64,000 nt of DNA from Kineosporia aurantiaca JCM 3230 (GTDB taxonomy: Bacteria > Actinomycetota > Actinomycetes > Actinomycetales > Kineosporiaceae), in assembly GCA_000719025.1 (NCBI GenBank), contig JODP01000024.1, positions 1 to 64,000 on the forward strand, in the 5' to 3' direction. The position numbers and the translations under genes are program-made. Under the pieces are notes generated by a model that ran no database searches, was not told the origin of the DNA, and was given only the letters and a program-made list of their open reading frames with translations. Positions 18,835 to 26,542 of the stretch are shown here, in pieces. How positions within the stretch are numbered: the first letter of the stretch is position 1; each line of letters opens with the position of its first letter.

Positions 18835-18876
18835 GTGATCATGGAGTTCTGCGGCGGGGCAGAACTCCATGATCAC
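18835..18876. terminator. Perfect 18-bp hairpin between convergent genes
   Basis: GTGATCATGGAGTTCTGC (18835-18852) pairs with its exact complement (18859-18876) around GGCGGG. It lies between the ArsR stop and the LLM-oxidoreductase stop, fitting a bidirectional terminator. The perfect arms and lower GC than usual also fit a dispersed intergenic palindrome. Confidence 0.75.
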
Positions 18877-18886
18877 CGCCTGAGGT

Positions 18887-19768
18887 TCAGACCTCCTTGA
18901 GCCGGGGGACGATCTTCTCGACCACGTCGGTGACCCACGGAACCGGGTCCGTGTAGAGCGCGGGCGCAAAGCTGACCAGGTTGATCCCCAGAGCCTTGTA
19001 CTTCTGCATCTCCGCGAGGAAACCGTCGACGTCGTCCAGGGTGGCCCCTCGGTACTGCATCGTCTTCTCGATCGCGTCGTAGTCGGTGCCCAGCCGCTCG
19101 CAGTGCCCGCGCAGCACGTCCAGCTTGTGCTTCACCGTCTCCAGGCCCTCGTCACCGGCGGCCGCGAACAGGTTGCACGCCTGCGCGTACTGGGCAACCA
19201 TCCGCAGCGTCTTCTGCTCCCCGCCTCCGCCGATCATGATCGGCACCCGGCCACGCGGCGGCTGGGGCAGGTTGATCGTCTCCGCGAGCTGATAGTGCTT
19301 GCCCTCGTAGGCGCCGTCGTTGTCCGACCACATCTGCAGGCAGATCTGCAGGGCCTCCTCCAGCCGCTCGAACCGCTCGCCGGTCGAGGGGAACGGCACG
19401 CCCAGCGCCGCGTGCTCACGGTCGTACCAGGCCGCACCGATGCCGAGCATCGCCCGCCCCCGGGTGAGCACGTCCAGCGTCGTCACGGTCTTGGCCAGCA
19501 GACCGGGATACCGGTAGGTGACGCCGGTGACCAGCACGCTCAGCCGGACGTTCTTGGTGACACCGGCCAGGTAGCCGAGCGAGGTGTAAGCCTCCAGCAT
19601 GGGCTCGAACGGACCGCCGGCCTGGAGCATCTGGAACCAGTGGTCCATCACCGTCATCAGGCTGACCCCGCCCTGATCGGCGATCTGCGCCGTTTCGGTG
19701 AAACGGTCGGTCAGGGTGGTCTCCCACTCCGGGTGGGTGAACGTCATGTAGTGGATCCCGAGATCCAT
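18887..19768 (-). CDS. LLM-class F420-dependent oxidoreductase
   Basis: 293 residues from ATG 19768, with GAGGGG nine bases upstream. A luciferase-like TIM barrel is evident: MDLGIHYMTFTHPEW, ADQGGVSLMTVMDHWFQM, RLSVLVTGVTYRYPGLLAKTVTTLDVLTRGRAMLGIGAAWYDREH, and PIMIGGGGEQKTLRMVAQYAQACNLF. The GIGAAWYDREH segment is typical of actinobacterial F420-linked members rather than FMN luciferases. The substrate is unknown. It faces the ArsR gene and has its own upstream region. Confidence 0.9.
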   Translation of the reverse strand: MDLGIHYMTFTHPEWETTLTDRFTETAQIADQGGVSLMTVMDHWFQMLQAGGPFEPMLEAYTSLGYLAGVTKNVRLSVLVTGVTYRYPGLLAKTVTTLDVLTRGRAMLGIGAAWYDREHAALGVPFPSTGERFERLEEALQICLQMWSDNDGAYEGKHYQLAETINLPQPPRGRVPIMIGGGGEQKTLRMVAQYAQACNLFAAAGDEGLETVKHKLDVLRGHCERLGTDYDAIEKTMQYRGATLDDVDGFLAEMQKYKALGINLVSFAPALYTDPVPWVTDVVEKIVPRLKEV

Positions 19769-19951
19769 GAAAGGCCCCTCTTTCACTGCTTCTGGGTGGA
19801 CGGTCCCCAGCTTAGACACGTAACCGGAGGAGCGTCCGGATTTACCGCTCACTTTCGCCGTTGCGGCGACGACGACCGACGTGCTGAGGTTCAACCGACA
19901 CATCGGCAGCAGCGGGTCGCCGACAGAGCAGGCAAGGACGGGACAAGGGCA

Positions 19952-21571
19952 ATGACATCAGGGACGGCGGCAACGGCGCGGGACGCCATCACCGAGGGGC
20001 GCACCGCGCTGGGCATCGAGCTCGGCTCGACCCGGATCAAGGCGACGCTGATCGACGAGGCCGGCGCGGCGCTCGCCTCCGGTTCCGCCACCTGGGAGAA
20101 CCAGCTGGTCGACGGGCTGTGGACCTACTCCCTGGACGCGGTGCACGCCGGTCTGCGGGACGCCTACGCGGACCTGGTCGCGGTCGTCGCCAAGGAGTAC
20201 GACACGCAGCCCACCACCTTCGGCGCCCTCGGCGTCTCGGCGATGATGCACGGCTACCTGGCCTTCGACGCGGACGGCGAGTTGCTGGTGCCGTTCCGGA
20301 CGTGGCGCAACACGAACACCGGGCCGGCCGCGGAGAAGCTCTCCCAGACCTTCGGCGTGAACATCCCGCTGCGCTGGTCGGTGGCCCACTACTACCAGGC
20401 CCTGCTGGACCACGAACCGCACCTGGCCGACGTCCATTCGCTCAACACCCTCGCCGGTTACGTGCACCGCCTGCTTTCCGGCACCAACGTTCTGGGGGTA
20501 GGCGACGCCTCGGGCATGTTCCCGATCGATGCGGCCACTGGCGGCTACGACGCGGCGCTGCTGGAGAAGTTCGACGAACTCGCCTCTGCGGAGGGCGCCA
20601 AACTGCGCCTGGCCGAGCTGCTGCCCCCCGTACTGCCTGCCGGCGCCGCGGCAGGAGAGCTCACCAAAGCTGGGGCCGCCGTTCTCGACCCCAGCGGCAC
20701 CCTGCGTGCAGGCGTCCCTCTGTGCCCCCCAGAAGGTGACGCGGGCACCGGCATGGTCGCCACCAACGCGGTCAGCAAGCGCACCGGCAACGTCAGTGCG
20801 GGCACCAGCATCTTCGCGATGGTCGTCCTGGAACGCCCCCTGGCCACCATGCACAGCGAGATCGACGTGGTCACCACGCCCGAGGGCCTGCCGGTGGCGA
20901 TGGTCCACTGCAACAACGGCTCCAGCGAACTAGGGACGTGGGTGGGCATCTTCGCGGAGTTCGCCGCGGCTTTGGGCGTATCGGCCACCTCGGACCAGGT
21001 TTTCGGGGCCGTGCTCGGCGGCGCCCTGGAGGCCGGGGCCGACGCCGACGGGCTCCTCGCCTACAACCTCCTCTCCGGTGAGCCGATCGCCGGACTCGAG
21101 GAAGCGCGTCCCCTGTTCGTGCGTACCCCCGGCTCCCACCTGACCCTGGCCGGCTTCGCCCGCGCGCAGCTCTACGGCGTGTTCGCCACCCTCAGCCTGG
21201 GCATGAAAACCCTTGCCGCCGAGGGTGTTGCCATCGACACGATGTTCGCCCACGGCGGCCTGTTCCGCACCGGCGGCATCGCCCAGCGGGTCCTCGCCTC
21301 GGCGGTCGGCTCCTCGGTCTCGGTCGGCGAGAGCGCCACCGAGGGCGGCTCCTGGGGCATCGCCCTCCTCGCCGCCTACACCCGCGCCGTCGCCAACGGC
21401 ACCGCTGCCGACCGCGACCTCGGAACCTGGCTCAACGAAACCGTCTTCGCCGCTGCCGAAGCCGTCGTGGTGGAGCCGACCGAGGCGGACATCGCCGACT
21501 ACGCGGCCTACCTCGACCGCTGGACGGCCGGGCTGCCGGTACAGCACGCCGCAGTGGACGCCATCCGCTGA
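19952..21571 (+). CDS. FGGY-family carbohydrate kinase
   Basis: 539 residues from ATG 19952 (AAGGG upstream). The N-terminal phosphate-binding strand is GIELGSTRIKATLIDE. Sugar-site blocks include GVSAMMHGYLAFD and PFRTWRNTNT, and the ATP-domain motif is GNVSAGTSIFAMVVL. The C-terminal half retains AHGGLFRTGG. It should phosphorylate a ketose or polyol with ATP in the cytoplasm. It is not a standard XylB or glycerol kinase, and the sugar cannot be assigned: no isomerase, epimerase or sugar transporter is adjacent. Confidence 0.87.
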   Translation: MTSGTAATARDAITEGRTALGIELGSTRIKATLIDEAGAALASGSATWENQLVDGLWTYSLDAVHAGLRDAYADLVAVVAKEYDTQPTTFGALGVSAMMHGYLAFDADGELLVPFRTWRNTNTGPAAEKLSQTFGVNIPLRWSVAHYYQALLDHEPHLADVHSLNTLAGYVHRLLSGTNVLGVGDASGMFPIDAATGGYDAALLEKFDELASAEGAKLRLAELLPPVLPAGAAAGELTKAGAAVLDPSGTLRAGVPLCPPEGDAGTGMVATNAVSKRTGNVSAGTSIFAMVVLERPLATMHSEIDVVTTPEGLPVAMVHCNNGSSELGTWVGIFAEFAAALGVSATSDQVFGAVLGGALEAGADADGLLAYNLLSGEPIAGLEEARPLFVRTPGSHLTLAGFARAQLYGVFATLSLGMKTLAAEGVAIDTMFAHGGLFRTGGIAQRVLASAVGSSVSVGESATEGGSWGIALLAAYTRAVANGTAADRDLGTWLNETVFAAAEAVVVEPTEADIADYAAYLDRWTAGLPVQHAAVDAIR

Positions 21572-21592
21572 CGCCATGCCTTGAGGCGCTGA

Positions 21593-21623
21593 AAGGCGGA
21601 CGGGCCCGGGGCCCGTCCGCCTT
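21593..21623. terminator. Bidirectional terminator
   Basis: A 13-bp perfect stem (21593-21605 with 21611-21623) and 5-base loop, followed by a pyrimidine-rich CTCTTCT on the plus strand. It sits between the kinase and the convergent ABM gene. Confidence 0.75.
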
Positions 21624-21641
21624 CTCTTCTGTGGTCGAGGA

Positions 21642-21941
21642 TCAGAGCGCGGGACGCGTCTCGAAGATCCTGGTCACCGGCTCACCAGCGAGAACGGCGA
21701 TCAGTTCCTTGGGCACCCCGTCCCCGGTCGCCCGCCAGGCGGTGTACTTCTCGTGCGCCTCGAGCGATTCCCAGGTCTCCAGGACCACCAGCTTCGACGG
21801 ATCCTCGGGGTCGGCGATCACCTCGATCTGCACCGCCCCGGGGAACTTGCGGGTCTCCACCAGGGTGGCGTGCACACCGGCGTACGAAGCGGCCAGGTCG
21901 TCGGCCTTGACCTGGACCTCCAGCAATACCTTCGTGGCCAT
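21642..21941 (-). CDS. Antibiotic biosynthesis monooxygenase (ABM) domain protein
   Basis: 99 residues from ATG 21941 (AAGGAG nine bases upstream; a start three codons earlier is less likely). It is a single ABM ferredoxin-like domain: LLEVQVKADDLAASYAGVHATLVETRKFPGAVQIEVIAD, then LVVLETWESLEAHEKYTAWR. ABM proteins range from quinol monooxygenases to heme-degrading or non-catalytic dimers. No biosynthetic cluster surrounds it, so the name describes fold only. Confidence 0.82.
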   Translation of the reverse strand: MATKVLLEVQVKADDLAASYAGVHATLVETRKFPGAVQIEVIADPEDPSKLVVLETWESLEAHEKYTAWRATGDGVPKELIAVLAGEPVTRIFETRPAL

Positions 21942-22017
21942 CCGAAACAACTCCTTACCGGTCGTCCTGCGAGAACCGCAGTCTAGGGATCTTGGACGAC
22001 CCGGCCACCGGAGCCCT

Positions 22018-22602
22018 TTACCCGCTGGTCAGACGCTCACGAACGTCCATCCGGGCGAACCCGAGCAGGTTCAGCCCCCGCCAGCGTCCCGGGTCGGTCA
22101 CCGCGTCGTCGTCCGCCGCCAGCCCGATCCCCCAGATCCGGTCCACCGGGCTGGCCTCCACCAGCACCCGCGAACCCGAGGTCACCAGCACCTCGGCGAA
22201 CTGCGGGTACTGGCCGAACTTGGCCAGGTTGCCCTCCGCCACGATCCCGTAACGCTGCGCCTCCCAGCGCTCCTGGTCGAACCGCCGCACCTGCCGCCCG
22301 AGCTTCTTGGCCTGCGCCGGGGAACCCGCGGCCAGCACCTTCTCCAGCACCTCCTCGTCGCCGAACAGGCGTGCCTTGCCGGCCATCATCCAGTGCTCGG
22401 CCGTGGCGTAGATGACGCCGTCCACCGTGAACGGCGACGGCCACCACTGGCTGAAACAGCCCTTACCGACGCGGCCGTCCGCCTCGGGGCGATGACCCCA
22501 GAAGAAGACGAACTTCTGCTTCTGCCCAGCCGCGTGCTGCGCGCGGAGCTGGGCCAGGCGGTCCGTCGGGTTCGTCGGGTTCGTCCATGCCATGCCCGCC
22601 AT
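22018..22602 (-). CDS. NADAR family (YbiA-like) protein
   Basis: 194 residues from ATG 22602 (GGAG four bases upstream; ATG 22593 is also possible). The motifs FVFFWGHRP, CFSQWWPSPFTVDGVIYATAEHWMMAGKARLFGD and RIWGIGLAADD are diagnostic. NADAR enzymes act on ADP-ribose-like or N-glycosidic substrates: YbiA-type members cleave riboflavin intermediates, and others remove ADP-ribose from guanine. It is cytoplasmic and appears to be a single gene. No DarT-like toxin is visible nearby, so a defence role is not supported. Confidence 0.88.
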   Translation of the reverse strand: MAGMAWTNPTNPTDRLAQLRAQHAAGQKQKFVFFWGHRPEADGRVGKGCFSQWWPSPFTVDGVIYATAEHWMMAGKARLFGDEEVLEKVLAAGSPAQAKKLGRQVRRFDQERWEAQRYGIVAEGNLAKFGQYPQFAEVLVTSGSRVLVEASPVDRIWGIGLAADDDAVTDPGRWRGLNLLGFARMDVRERLTSG

Positions 22603-22799
22603 CCTGCTCCGAATGTCACCATGACGCGAAGAGTTTTCCGGGTCCCGTCGGCCTGATCCCGGCTCTGACTCAGGCTCGGGTCCGGCTCGGGCTCGACCGT
22701 TCTGCGGAGGCGGGGCGGGCTGTTTCTGCCCCCGGGCCGCACCGGTAACCCCGCGGCGATCAAGCAAGTGCGAAGCGGGCCGGACGGCGAGCGGCCCAC

Positions 22800-24008
22800 T
22801 TACTTCAGCCCTTTAGCCATGGCCTTGGTCAGCGCCGCCTTGGCCGTGTCGCCGGAGAAGTCCCAGAAGAACCCCCCGCCGAGCTTCTGATGTTTGGCGT
22901 ACAGCATTTTCCCGGCAATGGTTTTCGGGGTGTCGTAGGTCCACCAATTGTCCCCGCACCTGGCGTAAGCGGTGCCGGCGACCGTGCCGGTCGGAGGGCA
23001 GGTCTTGATCAGCACGTCGTAACCCTCGATGCCGGTCTCCTCGGTGCCCTTCGCCGGCCCGGTCGCAGTGCCACCCGGCCGGGTCTGGGTGACCCCGGTC
23101 CAGCCTCGCCCGTAGAACGGCACACCCAGCAGAATTTTTCGGGAAGGGACGCCCCGGCCCTTCAGGGCAGCGATGACCGTCTTGGTGTCGTACCCCTTGG
23201 ACGTGGCGCTCGGGTAGGTGCCCAGCGGCGAGTGCGGAGCAGTCGGGCCCTGTGGTTCCCAGCTGCCGTGGTAGTCGTACGACATTGGCATCACCCAGCT
23301 CAGGTACTTCACCCCCTGTGCGTAGTTCGCGCTCCAGAACGATCCTCCGGGAGAGGCGTCACCGGTGATCGCCGACGTCACCAGGTCCTTGCCGAAGGCC
23401 TTGCGGACCGCCTTGATCAGCGTGGGGTAGGAGTTGTACCCGCTGGTGTCGCAGGTGACGTTGCAGTCGTTCGGGTACTCCCAGTCGATGTCGATCCCGT
23501 CGAAAACATCGGCCCAGCGTTTGTCCTCGACCAGTGTGTGGCAGGACCGGGCGAAGGCGGCCGGGTCCCGGGTGGCCTGACCGAATCCGCCCGAGCCCTC
23601 GCCCCCGCCGAACGACCACAGCACCCGCAGCTTCGGGTGTTTCTTCTTGAGCTGGCGCAGCTGGTTGAAGTTGCCGGCCACCTTCTGCGTCGAGAGGTCG
23701 GCCTTGCCGCTGACCGACTGCCGGGCCGTGAACTTCTGCTGATAGTCGGCGTAGGCGTCGCCGATCGCGCAGCGGCCGTTCTTCACCGCCCCGAACGCGT
23801 AGATGACGTGGGTCAGCCGACCGGCGGCCCCACTGGTCTGGAGCCGCTTCACCTGACCGGCCGGGCCGTTGTAGGTCTCCCAGTTCGCGTAGTACCCGAC
23901 CACCTTGGGCTTCGGCTCGGCAGCCACCGCGCCGGAACTGGCGCCCAGCACACCGAGCAGGCCCATCGCAACCGCCACCCCGATGACGACCACCCGTGAA
24001 CGTGCCAC
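22800..24008 (-). CDS. Secreted GH18 chitinase, paralogue of the copy at 2601-3827
   Basis: 402 residues from GTG 24008 with GGGGGG as ribosome site; the 15 bases before the start nearly match those of the first copy. A signal peptide (about 1-30) leads to one GH18 barrel with intact D170-G-I-D173-I-D175-W-E177. The protein is roughly three quarters identical to the first chitinase by eye, with matching cysteine positions and no binding module. Both are hydrolases of extracellular chitin. Gene duplication or paralogue retention is likely, with divergence mainly near the N-terminus and in loops. Confidence 0.92.
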   Translation of the reverse strand: MARSRVVVIGVAVAMGLLGVLGASSGAVAAEPKPKVVGYYANWETYNGPAGQVKRLQTSGAAGRLTHVIYAFGAVKNGRCAIGDAYADYQQKFTARQSVSGKADLSTQKVAGNFNQLRQLKKKHPKLRVLWSFGGGEGSGGFGQATRDPAAFARSCHTLVEDKRWADVFDGIDIDWEYPNDCNVTCDTSGYNSYPTLIKAVRKAFGKDLVTSAITGDASPGGSFWSANYAQGVKYLSWVMPMSYDYHGSWEPQGPTAPHSPLGTYPSATSKGYDTKTVIAALKGRGVPSRKILLGVPFYGRGWTGVTQTRPGGTATGPAKGTEETGIEGYDVLIKTCPPTGTVAGTAYARCGDNWWTYDTPKTIAGKMLYAKHQKLGGGFFWDFSGDTAKAALTKAMAKGLK

Positions 24009-24103
24009 CGAAATCCCCCCAGCCGATCGACCCGACGGACGCTAACAGGGACCTCCGACAATTCACGCGTGTGCGCGCCGGTGCGAGCGCGCATACTGGT
24101 CGC

Positions 24104-24280
24104 ATGGGGACGCCGGATGCACGTTCGAAGTACGCGGTCAGCCTCGCTGAGCTGGAGCGATCCGCTCAGGTGCCGGCCGGGGAGCAGGTCACGTCGCTGC
24201 CCGCGACCGATCGTGAGCCCGCGATCAGCGAATACGACCTGCGAGTGTCGCGTCTGCTGGGAATCACCCACGCCGGCTGA
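24104..24280 (+). CDS. Small hypothetical protein (58 aa)
   Basis: Reading from ATG 24104 gives a 58-residue soluble peptide, with SKYAVSLAELERSAQVPAGEQV and ending EYDLRVSRLLGITHAG. A CATACT -10-like element at 24092-24097 lies six bases before the ATG, so leaderless translation is plausible. The stop is 17 bases before the GNAT gene, suggesting an operon. No family is recognised; it could be a chance frame, but the start context supports it. Confidence 0.42.
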   Translation: MGTPDARSKYAVSLAELERSAQVPAGEQVTSLPATDREPAISEYDLRVSRLLGITHAG

Positions 24281-24297
24281 GAACGGTCTTCACAAAT

Positions 24298-24783
24298 ATG
24301 ATCGACGTCCGCGAGGCCGTTCTCCCCGATCTCCCGGCCCTGGTCGGGCTCAGGACCGAAATGTTCGCCGCCATGGGCGTGCCCGAGACCGATCCGGGCT
24401 GGCGCGGCCACGCCGAGCGCTGGTTCACCGCCCGCATCCAGAATCCGGGCCATTGTCTCTATGTGGTGGACGCCGATGGGCGAGTGGCGTCCTGCGCCCT
24501 GGGTTCGCTGAGCGAGTCGCAGCCCACGCCGGCCCGGCCCTTCGGCCAGGATCTGTACATCAGCAACGTGGTGACGCTCCCGGAGTTTCGCGGGCGTGGC
24601 TACGCGGCTGCGATTTTCGAGGCGGTGCTGCAGTGGGGACGCCGTCAGCCGGGTCCGGTGCGGGCGCGGCTGTTCGCGACGGCGGACGGCCGGGGAATGT
24701 ATGAACGTGCGGGCTTCGTTCCCAACACCTGGCCGGTGATGGGCGTCGACCTGACGGGAGGCCCGACCGCGGAAGGAGGGTGA
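24298..24783 (+). CDS. GNAT family N-acetyltransferase
   Basis: 161 residues from ATG 24298. It follows the GNAT order: IDVREAVLPDLPALVGLRTEMF, the beta4 strand YISNVVTLPEFRGRGYAAAIFEAVL with the acetyl-CoA P-loop RGRGYA, and GMYERAGFVP at the C-terminus. The substrate amine is unknown. No strong ribosome site precedes it, so translation may depend on the small upstream reading frame. It ends seven bases before the membrane-protein gene at 24791. Confidence 0.85.
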   Translation: MIDVREAVLPDLPALVGLRTEMFAAMGVPETDPGWRGHAERWFTARIQNPGHCLYVVDADGRVASCALGSLSESQPTPARPFGQDLYISNVVTLPEFRGRGYAAAIFEAVLQWGRRQPGPVRARLFATADGRGMYERAGFVPNTWPVMGVDLTGGPTAEGG

Positions 24784-24790
24784 GGCCACC

Positions 24791-25261
24791 GTGTGCCTGA
24801 TCATTCTCCTGGTTCCCCTGCTGGGTCCGGTCGCCCTCGCCGCCTTGCTGGTGATCGCGTCCGCCCCGGCCGCGTTCCTGTACCTCTTGCCCACCCATCC
24901 GGACCAGTTCGGCGAGTTCTGGGTCGGCTGGTTGCTCGCCCTACCGGCCTCACCGTTCGTGGCTTATTGGCTGGCCGGGCTCCGACCGGCTCCCACGAAG
25001 CGATTGCGGGCCCGGCGGGCCGAGTACCGGGCTCAGATCGCGCTGAGGAACACCCCGGCGCATGCCCGTGCCCGCAAGCGAAGAAGGCTCCAGCAGACCG
25101 CCCTCGTCCTGCCGATCACCAGCGCCGCCGGCCTGCTGTCCATTCAGACCATGATCAGCGCCGAGAACACGATCAGTCTGGTCGGATTCATCGTGCTTCT
25201 GGGGGCGGTGCCGGTGGCCATGATCCCCTTAAGCATTGCGTTCTTGCGCTGGGAAGCGTGA
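24791..25261 (+). CDS. Small membrane protein of unknown function
   Basis: 156 residues from GTG 24791, with GGAGGG about ten bases upstream at the end of the GNAT gene. Four hydrophobic segments are visible (LIILLVPLLGPVALAALLVI, FWVGWLLALPASPFVAYWLAG, ALVLPITSAAGLLSI, LVGFIVLLGAVPVAMIPLSIAFL), with a basic cytoplasmic loop (KRLRARRAEYRAQ...ARARKRRRL) between the second and third. No motif is recognised. Its last 33 bases overlap the end of the convergent GGDEF gene. Confidence 0.65.
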   Translation: MCLIILLVPLLGPVALAALLVIASAPAAFLYLLPTHPDQFGEFWVGWLLALPASPFVAYWLAGLRPAPTKRLRARRAEYRAQIALRNTPAHARARKRRRLQQTALVLPITSAAGLLSIQTMISAENTISLVGFIVLLGAVPVAMIPLSIAFLRWEA

Positions 25262-26416
25262 CCGGTCCGCGGAATCCGGAGGACCGTTCACCCCGCCGAG
25301 CACCCACTGGCCCTTGCCGGCCCGCTTGGCCGAGTACATCGCCGAGTCCGCATTGCGCAGCAGGTCGGCGGCCGAGATCGCCTCGTCGGCCCGGGCGATC
25401 CCGATGCTCATGCTGACCGTCACCTTGACCTCGCCCTCGTCGAGGTGGAACGGCTCGCTGACGGCGGCGATGATCCGGTCAGCGACGTGCTGAATGCCGT
25501 GCAGATCGGTCTTTTGCCGCAGCAGCACCGCGAACTCGTCCCCGCCGAGCCGGGCCGGCAGGTCCCGGGGGCCCAGGCAGCCGGCCAGGCGGTGCGCCAC
25601 CTCGATCAGCAGCTGGTCGCCCGCGTGGTGACCGTGCACGTCGTTGACCGGCTTGAAGTCGTCCAAATCGAGCATCAGGACGGCGAAGGCCCGGCCGTGG
25701 GCGAGTTCGCCGGTCACCTCGTCGCCGAACCGCGAGCGGTTGGGCAGCCCGGTCAGCCCGTCGTGGGTCGCCCGGTGCCGGAGTTCCTCCTCCCGCCCCC
25801 GCAGCTGCCGGACGGTGTCCTGCAGGCGGTCGCTGAGCTGTTCGTTGAACCGCCAGAAGACCAGGATCGCGAACACTTCGACGGCGATCGCGACAACGTG
25901 GGTGACCACCATGGCGATCAGCTCGTCGGTCGGGATGTGTTCGCCCATACCGTGCATCGACAGGTTGAACACCCGTTCCGGGGCGATCAGGCCGAACACG
26001 AAATGATGGACGCCTACCGCGGCGATCGTGTAGAGCAGCGGCAGCCAGCGTTGGTAGAGAGCGACCAGGGCCACCGCCGACAGGATGAACAGATGGGCGT
26101 GGATCTGGCCGCCGGACAGCTCGACCCCGACGAACGAGGCCAGGATCAGCCCGAAACTGGTGATCTCGGCCGTGATCTCCCGGGAGGGCACGAACCGGGC
26201 CACCCCGGCGATCGCCGCGATCAGGCCGGACAGGACCAGTGTCTCGGCCGCCGGCCGGGGCCCGAGCAGACCGGTCACGACCAGCACGGGCACGGTCAGG
26301 AACAGCGCGAACCGGACGATCCGGTGCCGGGCCTGCCAGGATTCACCGGTCACCGGCGAACCCTTCGGCATCCAGTCGAGCAGGCGGTGCGTCCCCATGG
26401 TCAATGACGTCGTCAT
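25229..26416 (-). CDS. Membrane GGDEF diguanylate cyclase with histidine-containing sensor
   Basis: 395 residues from ATG 26416; ATG 26398 is an alternative. About six hydrophobic segments are followed by a coiled linker and GGDEF: THDGLTGLPNRSRF, LDLDDFKPVNDVHGHHAGDQLL and the loop RLGGDEF, predicted active. The I-site position reads GPRD instead of RxxD, so product inhibition may be lost. The sensor contains HAHLFILSAVALVALYQRW and VGVHHFVFGL, a histidine-rich pattern also seen in some actinobacterial chemotaxis and GGDEF proteins, possibly metal- or heme-binding. Confidence 0.87.
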   Translation of the reverse strand: MTTSLTMGTHRLLDWMPKGSPVTGESWQARHRIVRFALFLTVPVLVVTGLLGPRPAAETLVLSGLIAAIAGVARFVPSREITAEITSFGLILASFVGVELSGGQIHAHLFILSAVALVALYQRWLPLLYTIAAVGVHHFVFGLIAPERVFNLSMHGMGEHIPTDELIAMVVTHVVAIAVEVFAILVFWRFNEQLSDRLQDTVRQLRGREEELRHRATHDGLTGLPNRSRFGDEVTGELAHGRAFAVLMLDLDDFKPVNDVHGHHAGDQLLIEVAHRLAGCLGPRDLPARLGGDEFAVLLRQKTDLHGIQHVADRIIAAVSEPFHLDEGEVKVTVSMSIGIARADEAISAADLLRNADSAMYSAKRAGKGQWVLGGVNGPPDSADRSRFPAQERNA

Positions 26417-26542
26417 TCCCGCGCACAGCTGTAGCGACAGCCCGCACGCCGACGGTTGATCCCGGCCCCGGAAGGGTCGATGCATCGGACCGTCGAGACA
26501 GCGGCGGACAGGGTGCCCGGAGCCGGCCGGAGCAGCCGGCGG

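Noticed and set aside
21642..21941. ABM protein as evidence of an antibiotic cluster
   Set aside because: Neighbours are a sugar kinase, a NADAR protein and a chitinase, with no biosynthetic genes.
22018..22602. NADAR protein as part of an ADP-ribosylation defence system
   Set aside because: No DarT-like toxin or other defence gene lies nearby, so only the family is claimed.
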